Positions 56,912-64,000 of a DNA stretch of 64,000 nt are shown here, piece by piece. The position numbers and the translations under genes are program-made. The stretch is from the NCBI RefSeq assembly GCF_003050925.1, contig NZ_QAOV01000001.1, positions 741,938 through 805,937 of the forward strand, in the 5' to 3' direction. Numbering within the stretch: position 1 is the stretch's first letter; each line of letters opens with the position of its first letter. The DNA is from Pseudomonas sp. GV085. Its GTDB lineage: Bacteria > Pseudomonadota > Gammaproteobacteria > Pseudomonadales > Pseudomonadaceae. The notes beneath the pieces were generated by a model that had not been told where the DNA came from, did not search any database, and was given only the letters and a program-made list of their open reading frames with translations.

Positions 56912-57787
56912 TCATTGCTCTTCCCCTGCCAGTTTGGCCAGGTACTGGCCATATCCGGTTTTGCCGAAGTATCGGGCGCGCTCCAGCAACTGTTCGCGGG
57001 TGATCCAGTCGTTTTCATAGGCTATCTCTTCGAGACAGGCGACTTTCAGGCCTTGGCGGTGTTCGATGGTTTGTACGTATTGAGAGGCTTCGAGCAGGCT
57101 ATCGTGGGTGCCGGTGTCGAGCCAGGCGAAACCTCGACCAAAACGCTCGACCTGCAGATCGCCACGTTGCAGATAGACGTTGTTGACGTCGGTGATTTCC
57201 AGCTCGCCGCGAGGCGAAGGTTTCACCGACTTGGCGATCTCGATCACATCGTTGTCGTAGAAATACAGGCCGGTCACGGCATAACTGGATTTCGGTTTTT
57301 TCGGTTTTTCTTCGATCGAAAGCGCACGGCCGTCGCTATCGAAATCGATGACACCGAAGCGCTCGGGGTCTTTGACCCAGTAACCGAATACGGTGGCGCC
57401 GGAGGAGCGTTTTGCCGCGTTCTGCAATTGCTCGCCAAAGTGCTGACCATGGAAGATGTTGTCACCCAGGATCAGACACACAGGGTCATCGCCAATGAAC
57501 TCTTCGCCAATCAGAAAAGCCTGGGCCAGACCATCCGGTGATGGTTGCTCGGCAAAGCTGAAGTTCACCCCGAACTGACTGCCATCCCCCAGCAGATTGC
57601 GATACTGCGGCAGATCCTGCGGGGTGGAGATCAGCAGAATATCCTTGATGCCGGCCAGCATCAGCACCGACACCGGATAGTAGATCATTGGCTTGTCGTA
57701 GACCGGCAACAGCTGTTTCGATACGCCGAGCGTGATCGGGTGCAGGCGCGTGCCCGAGCCACCCGCCAAAACGATACCTTTCATCAT
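56912..57787 (-). CDS. rmlA: glucose-1-phosphate thymidylyltransferase
   Basis: A 291-residue nucleotidyltransferase: [32 protein letters not shown], and LGDNIFHG. It forms dTDP-glucose and is feedback-inhibited by dTDP-rhamnose in the family. Its ATG overlaps the rmlB stop (ATGA). Confidence 0.95.
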   Translation of the reverse strand: MMKGIVLAGGSGTRLHPITLGVSKQLLPVYDKPMIYYPVSVLMLAGIKDILLISTPQDLPQYRNLLGDGSQFGVNFSFAEQPSPDGLAQAFLIGEEFIGDDPVCLILGDNIFHGQHFGEQLQNAAKRSSGATVFGYWVKDPERFGVIDFDSDGRALSIEEKPKKPKSSYAVTGLYFYDNDVIEIAKSVKPSPRGELEITDVNNVYLQRGDLQVERFGRGFAWLDTGTHDSLLEASQYVQTIEHRQGLKVACLEEIAYENDWITREQLLERARYFGKTGYGQYLAKLAGEEQ

Positions 57788-58866
57788 GCGAGCAGCTCCT
57801 TGGGATTGATGGCGCCAAGGCGTTCACCCTGATAGCTGCCGTCTTGAACACGTCGACACCATTGCAAATTGTCCAGGTACCACTGAACGGTTTTGCGCAG
57901 GCCGGTTTCGAAGGTCTCTTCGGGCGTCCAGCCCAGCTCGCGTTCAATCTTGCTGGCATCGATGGCATAACGTAAGTCATGACCAGGACGATCCTGGACG
58001 AACGTGATCAGGTCGGCGTAGTGCGCGACGCCATCGGGCTTGTGCGGTGCCAGTTCTTCAAGCAGGGCACAGATGCCCCGCACCACGTCGATGTTCTTTT
58101 GCTCATTGTGCCCGCCTATGTTGTAGGTCTCGCCGACGGTACCGGTGGTCACCACTTTGAGCAGTGCCCGGGCGTGATCTTCGACGAACAGCCAGTCGCG
58201 CACTTGCAGGCCATTGCCATACACCGGCAGCGGCTTGCCCGCCAAGGCATTGAGAATGACCAGCGGAATCAGTTTCTCGGGGAAGTGGAACGGCCCGTAA
58301 TTGTTCGAGCAATTGGTCAGCAACACCGGCAAGCCATAGGTTCGCTGCCAGGCGCGGACCAGGTGGTCGGACGCTGCCTTGCTGGCGGAGTAGGGCGAGC
58401 TCGGCGCGTAGGGCGTCGTTTCCGTAAACAGATCGTCGACACCGTGCAGGTCGCCGTAAACCTCGTCAGTGGAAATGTGATGAAAGCGAAAGGCGCTTTT
58501 CTCTGGCTCTGGCAGGGCTTGCCAATAGGCGCGGGCGGCTTCGAGCAGGCTGTAGGTGCCGACGATATTGGTCTGGATGAATTCCGATGGCCCGTCGATG
58601 GAACGATCGACGTGGGACTCTGCTGCCAGGTGCATGATCGCGTGAGGCTGGAAACGCGCCAGCACTGCACTGACGGTCGCCTGATCAACGATATCGGCCT
58701 GAACGAACTCGTAGCGAGTGTCGTTGGCAATGCTGGTCAGCGATTCGAGATTGCCAGCATAGGTCAGTTTGTCCAGGTTGAGCACTTCATGCTCAGTGTG
58801 TCGAATCAGCTCGCGGACAAGGGCCGAGCCTATGAAACCGGCTCCGCCGGTAATAAGGATACGCAC
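57784..58866 (-). CDS. rmlB: dTDP-glucose 4,6-dehydratase
   Basis: A 360-residue extended [44 protein letters not shown], and Y-S-A-S-K. The start is a GTG at 58866 (VRILITGG) with AAAGGC upstream; the open frame extends to 58965 without a better site. It starts the rmlBAD operon, divergent from kdp. Confidence 0.95.
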   Translation of the reverse strand: MRILITGGAGFIGSALVRELIRHTEHEVLNLDKLTYAGNLESLTSIANDTRYEFVQADIVDQATVSAVLARFQPHAIMHLAAESHVDRSIDGPSEFIQTNIVGTYSLLEAARAYWQALPEPEKSAFRFHHISTDEVYGDLHGVDDLFTETTPYAPSSPYSASKAASDHLVRAWQRTYGLPVLLTNCSNNYGPFHFPEKLIPLVILNALAGKPLPVYGNGLQVRDWLFVEDHARALLKVVTTGTVGETYNIGGHNEQKNIDVVRGICALLEELAPHKPDGVAHYADLITFVQDRPGHDLRYAIDASKIERELGWTPEETFETGLRKTVQWYLDNLQWCRRVQDGSYQGERLGAINPKELLA

Positions 58867-59211
58867 GTTGGGCCAGCCTTTTTCAGTAATGCGAATGGCG
58901 GTAGCTTGCAGGCGCGAGCGGGGAGGTGCAAGAGTTCTTGACCCCATAGGGTTGCGTCGCGCCAATCAGGCTGGATTATCCATGACTTGCAGCCATCACT
59001 CACTACTCTCGCGCGCAATTTGGAGCACTAATTACAACAGGTCCGGTTTTCTCCGTACCGGAGCACCTTCCCGCACCCTGTAACCCCCCGCGCTAATCCA
59101 CTATTTACGCTTTCTTTATGCCTCTCCCGCACCTTCGATCTCGTTCCTTTACAGCCTCCTTTCCGACAATGACTCCACACGCGGCAATACGCCGTAACAC
59201 GGAGAACTTCC
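58867..59211. promoter_or_regulatory. divergent control region between rmlB and kdpF
   Basis: About 345 bp without a gene. It must hold the rmlB promoter (left) and the kdp promoter (right, with the KdpE-like box at 59104). An imperfect TCCGG...CCGGA palindrome lies at about 59041-59064. Confidence 0.5.
59104..59129 (+). promoter_or_regulatory. KdpE-like operator upstream of kdpFABC
   Basis: TTTACGCTTTCTTTATGCC followed by TCTCCCG has the same layout as the E. coli kdp operator (TTTATACTTTTTTTACACC followed by CCGCCCG): two TTTA elements separated by a T-rich spacer, then a C-rich end. It lies about 85-110 bp before the kdpF ATG. Confidence 0.65.
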
Positions 59212-59301
59212 ATGAGCGTTCTGGACGGGGTGTCGCTGCTGCTGGCAGTGGGGCTGTTCATTTATCTGTTGGTTGCGCTGCTGCGCGCGGACCGGAACTA
59301 G
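59212..59301 (+). CDS. kdpF: KdpF, small subunit of the K+-transporting ATPase
   Basis: A 29-residue single-helix membrane peptide (MSVLDGVSLLLAVGLFIYLL, then VALLRADRN). ACGGAGAA lies before the ATG. It stabilises the Kdp complex. It ends 8 bp before kdpA. Confidence 0.92.
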   Translation: MSVLDGVSLLLAVGLFIYLLVALLRADRN

Positions 59302-59309
59302 GAGCGGCT

Positions 59310-61004
59310 ATGCACAGTTATGACTATTGGCTGATCCTCGGGTTTTTCGCCCTGGTATTGGTCCCGGCGCCATTTCTCGGGCGCTTCTACTACAAGGTGA
59401 TGGAGGGGCAGCGCACCTGGCTGACGCCAATTCTCGGTCCGGTCGAACGCGGTTGTTATCGTTTGGCCGGCGTCGATCCGCAAGCCGAACAGAGCTGGCA
59501 GAAATACGCCCTGGCCTTGATTGCCTTCAACTTCGCGGGTTTCCTGTTGCTGTTCGCGATCCTGTTGCTCCAGGGCCACTTGCCGCTGAACCCGCAAAAT
59601 CTGCCGGGCCAGGAGTGGACGCTGGCGTTCAACACCGCCGTCAGCTTCATGACCAACACCAACTGGCAGGCCTACAGCGGCGAAGCGTCCCTGAGCTACT
59701 TGAGCCAGATGGTCGGCCTCACCGTGCAGAACTTCGTCAGCGCCGCCACCGGTCTGGCCGTCCTGGTTGCGCTGTGCCGCGGCATCGGTCGCAAATCCAC
59801 TGCATCGCTTGGCAATTTCTGGGTCGATATGACCCGCGCCACCCTCTATGGCCTGCTGCCGCTGTGCCTGCTGCTGGCGCTGTATCTGGTCTGGCAGGGC
59901 GTGCCGCAAACCTTCGCGCAGTATGTGAATGCGGTGACAGTGCAAGGCGGCGACCAGGTCATTCCCCTTGGCCCGGCGGCCAGTCAGATTGCGATCAAGC
60001 AATTGGGCACCAACGGTGGCGGTTTCTTCGGTGTGAACTCGGCGCATCCGTTCGAGAATCCGACCGCGTGGAGCAACCTGTTCGAGATGGCCTCGATCAT
60101 TCTGATCCCTGTCGCGCTGGTCTTCACCTTTGGCCATTACGTGAAGGACCTGCGCCAGAGCCGCGCGATCATCGCCTGCATGCTGGCGCTGTTCCTGATC
60201 GGCGGTGCGACCTCGCTGTGGGCTGAATACCAGCCGAACCCGGCGTTGAACAACGTCGCTGTCGAACAGACCGCGCCGCTGGAAGGCAAGGAAGCACGTT
60301 TGGGCACCACTGCCACGGTGTTGTGGTCGGTAACCACCACGGCCGCGTCCAACGGTTCTGTGAACGGCATGCACGACAGCCTCAACCCGCTGAGCGGCAT
60401 GGTGGCGCTGGTCAACATGATGGTCGGCGAAGTGATCTTCGGCGGCGTTGGCGCCGGGCTCTACGGCATGTTGCTCAACGTGCTGATCGCGGTGTTCCTC
60501 GCCGGCCTGATGATCGGCCGCACCCCGGAATACCTCGGCAAGAAACTGCAGGCCAGGGAAGTGCAATTGCTGGTGGTGACCCTGATGGTCATGCCGATCG
60601 GTGTACTGGTGCTCGGCGCGATCGCCGCCAGTCTGCCGGGCCCGGTGGCCGCCGTGAGCAACCCAGGGCCTCACGGATTCAGTCAGTTGCTCTATGCCTA
60701 TACCTCGGCCAGTGCCAACAACGGTTCCGCCCTCGCTGGCTTCGGCGCCAACACCCCGTTCCACAACCTGATGCTGGGCCTGGGCATGTTGATCGGTCGC
60801 TTCGGCTACATCCTCCCGGTGCTGGCCCTGGCCGGCAGCCTGGCGATGAAGAAAACCGCGCCGATCGGACAAAACAGCTTCCCGACCCACGGTCCACTGT
60901 TCGTGACCCTGCTGACCGTGACCATTTTGCTGGTGGGTGGTTTGACCTTCCTGCCGACTTTGGCATTGGGACCAATCGCTGAACATCTGAGCATGGGATT
61001 CTAA
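59310..61004 (+). CDS. kdpA: KdpA, K+-selective channel-like subunit
   Basis: A 564-residue polytopic protein with about ten helices. Selectivity-filter-type loops are visible ([30 protein letters not shown]). The start is ATG 59310 ([10 protein letters not shown]) with GGAGCGG upstream; the frame extending to 59118 is spurious. It passes K+ to KdpB within the KdpFABC complex, made under K+ limitation. Confidence 0.97.
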   Translation: MHSYDYWLILGFFALVLVPAPFLGRFYYKVMEGQRTWLTPILGPVERGCYRLAGVDPQAEQSWQKYALALIAFNFAGFLLLFAILLLQGHLPLNPQNLPGQEWTLAFNTAVSFMTNTNWQAYSGEASLSYLSQMVGLTVQNFVSAATGLAVLVALCRGIGRKSTASLGNFWVDMTRATLYGLLPLCLLLALYLVWQGVPQTFAQYVNAVTVQGGDQVIPLGPAASQIAIKQLGTNGGGFFGVNSAHPFENPTAWSNLFEMASIILIPVALVFTFGHYVKDLRQSRAIIACMLALFLIGGATSLWAEYQPNPALNNVAVEQTAPLEGKEARLGTTATVLWSVTTTAASNGSVNGMHDSLNPLSGMVALVNMMVGEVIFGGVGAGLYGMLLNVLIAVFLAGLMIGRTPEYLGKKLQAREVQLLVVTLMVMPIGVLVLGAIAASLPGPVAAVSNPGPHGFSQLLYAYTSASANNGSALAGFGANTPFHNLMLGLGMLIGRFGYILPVLALAGSLAMKKTAPIGQNSFPTHGPLFVTLLTVTILLVGGLTFLPTLALGPIAEHLSMGF

Positions 61005-61014
61005 GGAAACCATC

Positions 61015-63072
61015 ATGAATATGCCTGCAATCAAGCCTGCCGCCGTCAAGGCAGCGGAGCAACCGAAAACCGCAATCTCGGCCCTATGGCGCCCGGCGCT
61101 GGTGCAAGCCTTCGTCAAGCTCGACCCACGGCAATTGCAACGTGCGCCGGTGATGCTGGTGGTCGAACTGACCGCGATCCTGACGACCGTCCTGTGCTTC
61201 GTGCCCGACACGGCCGTGCCGACCTTCGTCGCTGCGCAAATCGCTGTGTGGCTGTGGTTCACCGTGCTGTTCGCCAACTTCGCCGAAGCCCTGGCCGAAG
61301 GCCGCGGCAAGGCCCGCGCAGACAGCCTCAAGGCCGGTAGCGAAGGCCTCAGCGCCCGGCGCAAGACCGGCAACGGCAGCTTTCAGGTGGTGCCCGCCGC
61401 CGGCTTGCGCAAAGGCGATGTGGTGCGCGTCGAAGCAGGGGAGATGATCCCCGGTGACGGCGAGGTGATCGAAGGCATCGCGGCGGTCAACGAAGCGGCG
61501 ATTACCGGCGAATCGGCGCCGGTGATTCGTGAGTCCGGTGGCGATCGCTCGGCCGTCACCGGCAACACGCGACTGGTGTCTGACTGGCTGTTGGTGAAGA
61601 TCACCGCCAACCCCGGTGAGTCGACCCTGGACCGCATGATTGCCCTGGTAGAAGGCGCCAAACGGCAGAAAACCCCGAACGAAGTGGCGCTCGACATCCT
61701 GCTGATCGGCCTGACCCTGATCTTCCTGCTGGTAGTCGTGACCCTGCAACCGTTCGCCCACTTCGCCAATGGCAGCCTGCCGCTGGTGTTCCTGGTGGCG
61801 CTGTTGGTCACGTTGATTCCGACCACCATCGGCGGTTTGCTGTCGGCCATCGGTATCGCCGGGATGGATCGCCTGGTACGTCTGAACGTGATCGCCAAGT
61901 CCGGTCGCGCGGTGGAAGCGGCGGGGGATGTGCACGTCCTGCTGCTGGACAAGACCGGCACCATCACCTTCGGTAACCGTCGTTGCTCGGCGGTGTATGC
62001 CGCGCCAGGTGTGACAGCCAGGGAACTGGCCGAAGGCGCATTGCTGGCTTCGCTGGCCGACGACACCGCCGAAGGCAAGTCGATCGTCGAGTACCTGCGT
62101 GGAACTCATCCGCAACCGGAGCCGGCCGCTGACGTGCTGACCGCCGTGCCATTCAGTGCCGAAACCCGCCTGTCCGGTGTCGACTATCAGGGCCGTGTGT
62201 ACCGCAAAGGCGCGGTGGATTCGTTGTTGGCCTTTGTCGGCCTCAAGCGGGCTGATCTGGCTGCACCGTTGTCCCGTGAAGTCGACAAGATCGCTCAAAG
62301 CGGCGGCACCCCATTGCTGGTGTGTGCCAACGGCAAGTTGCTCGGCGCGATCCACCTCAAGGACGTGGTCAAGCCCGGCATCCGCGAGCGTTTCGCCGAG
62401 CTGCGCAAGTTGGGGATCCGCACCGTCATGGTCACCGGTGACAACCCGTTGACCGCCGCTGCCATCGCCGCTGAAGCAGGGGTGGACGATGTGCTGGCCG
62501 AAGCCACGCCGGAGAAAAAACTGGCGCGCATTCGTCACGAACAAAACGACGGTCGCCTGGTCGCCATGTGCGGCGACGGCGCCAACGACGCCCCGGCACT
62601 GGCCCAGGCAGATGTCGGCATGGCGATGAACGACGGCACGCAGGCAGCCCGAGAAGCGGCCAACATGGTCGACCTCGACAGCGACCCGACCAAGCTGCTG
62701 GACGTGGTGCAGATCGGCAAGGAATTGCTGGTCACCCGCGGTGCGCTGACGACCTTTTCCATCGCCAACGACGTGGCCAAGTACTTCGCGATCCTGCCGG
62801 CGCTGTTCGCCGCGATCTACCCGCAACTGGGCGTGCTCAACGTGATGCACCTGAGCAGTCCGCAGAGCGCGATTCTCTCGGCGATCGTGTTCAACGCCCT
62901 GATCATTGTGGTGCTGATTCCTCTGGCGCTACGCGGCGTGCGGGTTCACGCGGCGAGTGCTGCGGCGTTGCTGCGGCGCAATCTGCTGATCTACGGCCTG
63001 GGCGGGATTCTGGTGCCGTTCTTGGGCATCAAGGCCATCGACATGCTGTTGACGGCGTTGCATCTGGTTTAA
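61015..63072 (+). CDS. kdpB: KdpB, P-type ATPase subunit
   Basis: A 685-residue P1-type ATPase: TGES (ITGESAPV), the phosphorylated Asp312 in [12 protein letters not shown], and the hinge [16 protein letters not shown]. About seven helices. It drives K+ import with KdpA. AAGGAAACC precedes its ATG. It is separated from kdpC by a REP pair, which is unusual in this operon. Confidence 0.97.
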   Translation: MNMPAIKPAAVKAAEQPKTAISALWRPALVQAFVKLDPRQLQRAPVMLVVELTAILTTVLCFVPDTAVPTFVAAQIAVWLWFTVLFANFAEALAEGRGKARADSLKAGSEGLSARRKTGNGSFQVVPAAGLRKGDVVRVEAGEMIPGDGEVIEGIAAVNEAAITGESAPVIRESGGDRSAVTGNTRLVSDWLLVKITANPGESTLDRMIALVEGAKRQKTPNEVALDILLIGLTLIFLLVVVTLQPFAHFANGSLPLVFLVALLVTLIPTTIGGLLSAIGIAGMDRLVRLNVIAKSGRAVEAAGDVHVLLLDKTGTITFGNRRCSAVYAAPGVTARELAEGALLASLADDTAEGKSIVEYLRGTHPQPEPAADVLTAVPFSAETRLSGVDYQGRVYRKGAVDSLLAFVGLKRADLAAPLSREVDKIAQSGGTPLLVCANGKLLGAIHLKDVVKPGIRERFAELRKLGIRTVMVTGDNPLTAAAIAAEAGVDDVLAEATPEKKLARIRHEQNDGRLVAMCGDGANDAPALAQADVGMAMNDGTQAAREAANMVDLDSDPTKLLDVVQIGKELLVTRGALTTFSIANDVAKYFAILPALFAAIYPQLGVLNVMHLSSPQSAILSAIVFNALIIVVLIPLALRGVRVHAASAAALLRRNLLIYGLGGILVPFLGIKAIDMLLTALHLV

Positions 63073-63086
63073 GCACACCCACCCAC

Positions 63087-63186
63087 TGTAGGAGCGAGCT
63101 TGCTCGCGATGGAAGTTAACGATAACGCGTTCTGTCTGCATGAGCGTAGCGCCCTCCGGTTCTTCGCGAGCAAGCTTGCTCCTACA
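63087..63186. repeat. REP doublet inside the kdp operon
   Basis: Inverted TGTAGGAGCGAGCTTGCTCG arms around a 55-bp spacer, filling the gap between the kdpB stop and kdpC. Confidence 0.92.
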
Positions 63187-63202
63187 ATTCGAGGATTTTG
63201 AA

Positions 63203-63748
63203 ATGTCCACATTGATACGCCCGGCCCTGAGCCTGCTCTTCCTGATGACGCTGATCACCGGGGTTGCTTATCCACTGGTGGTCACCGGCGTGGCCCAGAT
63301 CGCGTTCCCGGATCAGGCCAACGGCAGCCTGGTGCGTGATGCCGAGGGCAAGGTCCGCGGTTCCTCGCTGATCGCCCAGGATTTCGTTGGCGACGCCTGG
63401 TTCCACCCGCGTCCTTCGGCCGGAGTCTTTGCCACCGTGTCGAGCAGCGCCAGCAACCTGTCGCCGAGCAACCCGGCCTTGGCGACCCGTGTGATCGACG
63501 ATGCCAGCAAGCTGCTGGTGCCAGGCCAGGGGCCGGTGCCATTGGCGCTGGTCACTACGTCCGGCAGCGGACTCGATCCGCACTTGCCACCGGCAGCGAT
63601 TGCCTATCAACTGGCGCGTGTCGCGGCTGCGCGCAACCTGCCGGTAGCGACACTGCAACAACTGCTGGACGCCCACATCGAACAGCCATTGGTAGGCCCA
63701 CCGGTGGTGAATGTGCTTGAGTTGAATCTGGCGTTGGAAAACCTGTAG
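63203..63748 (+). CDS. kdpC: KdpC, assembly/affinity subunit
   Basis: A 181-residue protein with one N-terminal helix ([20 protein letters not shown]) and a periplasmic domain with [16 protein letters not shown] and [10 protein letters not shown], all KdpC hallmarks. Start ATG 63203 (MSTLIRPAL) with CGAGGA upstream; the frame from 63140 runs into the REP and is not used. Confidence 0.95.
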   Translation: MSTLIRPALSLLFLMTLITGVAYPLVVTGVAQIAFPDQANGSLVRDAEGKVRGSSLIAQDFVGDAWFHPRPSAGVFATVSSSASNLSPSNPALATRVIDDASKLLVPGQGPVPLALVTTSGSGLDPHLPPAAIAYQLARVAAARNLPVATLQQLLDAHIEQPLVGPPVVNVLELNLALENL

Positions 63749-63761
63749 ATCGGCGGCGCAG

Positions 63762-63830
63762 CCATTCGCGAGCAGGCTCGCTCCCACAGGAGTACGCATT
63801 CCAACTTGTGGGAGCGAGCCTGCTCGCGAA
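63762..63830. repeat. REP pair, opposite arrangement
   Basis: TTCGCGAGCAGGCTCGCTCC (from 63763) and its complement (to 63830) face each other across about 20 bp. The arm class is the same as at 7801. It lies between kdpC and kdpD. Confidence 0.9.
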
Positions 63831-63881
63831 GGCGTCAGAACAGTCGCTATATCAATTCCAGAAAAAAAGAGAGCTTCATAC

Positions 63882-64000
63882 ATGAGCAACTCCGGCCGCG
63901 CCGACGCGCTGTTAGCAGACCTGCCCCGCGATGGCCGTGGCCGGCTCAAAGTGTTTCTCGGTGCCGCGCCGGGTGTCGGCAAAACCTACGCCATGTTGCA
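63882..64000 (+). CDS. kdpD: KdpD sensor kinase, 5' end only
   Basis: The first 39 codons of the K+ sensor kinase: SNSGRADALLADLP, then LKVFLGAAPGVGKTYAML, the KdpD N-terminal Walker A loop. The gene runs off the window. With KdpE (presumably next) it would act on the box at 59104. Confidence 0.93.
   Translation, partial: MSNSGRADALLADLPRDGRGRLKVFLGAAPGVGKTYAML

Noticed and set aside
743..63830. REP arrays considered as CRISPR
   Set aside because: Arms are inverted, occur as scattered pairs, lack regular spacers and have no cas genes nearby.

Overview
The window is chromosome from a fluorescent Pseudomonas (P. fluorescens group). The order yciK-mupP-ubiG-MTA deaminase-mtnA-gyrA-serC-pheA-hisC-tyrA/aroA-cmk-rpsA-ihfB followed by an O-antigen locus ending in wbpM matches the P. 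aeruginosa PA3173-PA3141 neighbourhood. The fused TyrA-AroA, Thr83 in GyrA, UndA and several classes of Pseudomonas REP palindrome agree. The core genes are GC-rich. The 42-50 kb part is visibly AT-rich and looks imported.

Layout. 0-9 kb: DUF2059 protein (cut by the window edge), BolA, tRNA hydroxylase TrhO, a DsbA-family protein coupled to an ABC exporter, a membrane PAS-GGDEF-EAL protein, the 1-undecene-forming enzyme UndA, and a soluble diguanylate cyclase. 9-25.5 kb: conserved housekeeping block (cell-wall recycling, ubiquinone, MTA salvage, gyrase A, a tightly packed serine/aromatic/histidine operon, CMP kinase, ribosomal protein S1).

25.5-51.2 kb: the most unusual part. Two O-antigen modules lie in tandem and both carry the same flanks. 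Module 1 (25.6-37.4 kb) is lipoprotein-ihfB-lapA-(asnB remnant)-GT-wbuB-RmlD-like reductase-fnlA-fnlC-wbpV-wbpL-wbpM-comEA. Module 2 (40.1-51.2 kb) is rpsA 3' scrap-lipoprotein pseudogene-ihfB-lapA-(wbuB, fnlC and wbpL scraps)-wbpM-SDR-GT, then wzy-GT2-wzx on the opposite strand, then a frameshifted comEA. A Wzy/WaaL-like membrane gene and a group II intron RT remnant lie between them. Module 1 supplies nucleotide-sugar enzymes and the WbpL initiating transferase; module 2 supplies the only obvious flippase and an O-antigen polymerase candidate. The two may therefore act as one composite locus (inference).

51.2-64 kb: SDR pseudogene, FabF-like ketoacyl synthase, TetR regulator, DUF2897 protein, ethanolamine permease with a near-consensus sigma-54 promoter, rmlB-rmlA-rmlD (no rmlC), and kdpFABC with the start of kdpD, preceded by a KdpE-like box. 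REP palindromes sit in many core intergenic gaps, including within the kdp operon, and I saw none in the O-antigen region. I saw no tRNA, rRNA or CRISPR.
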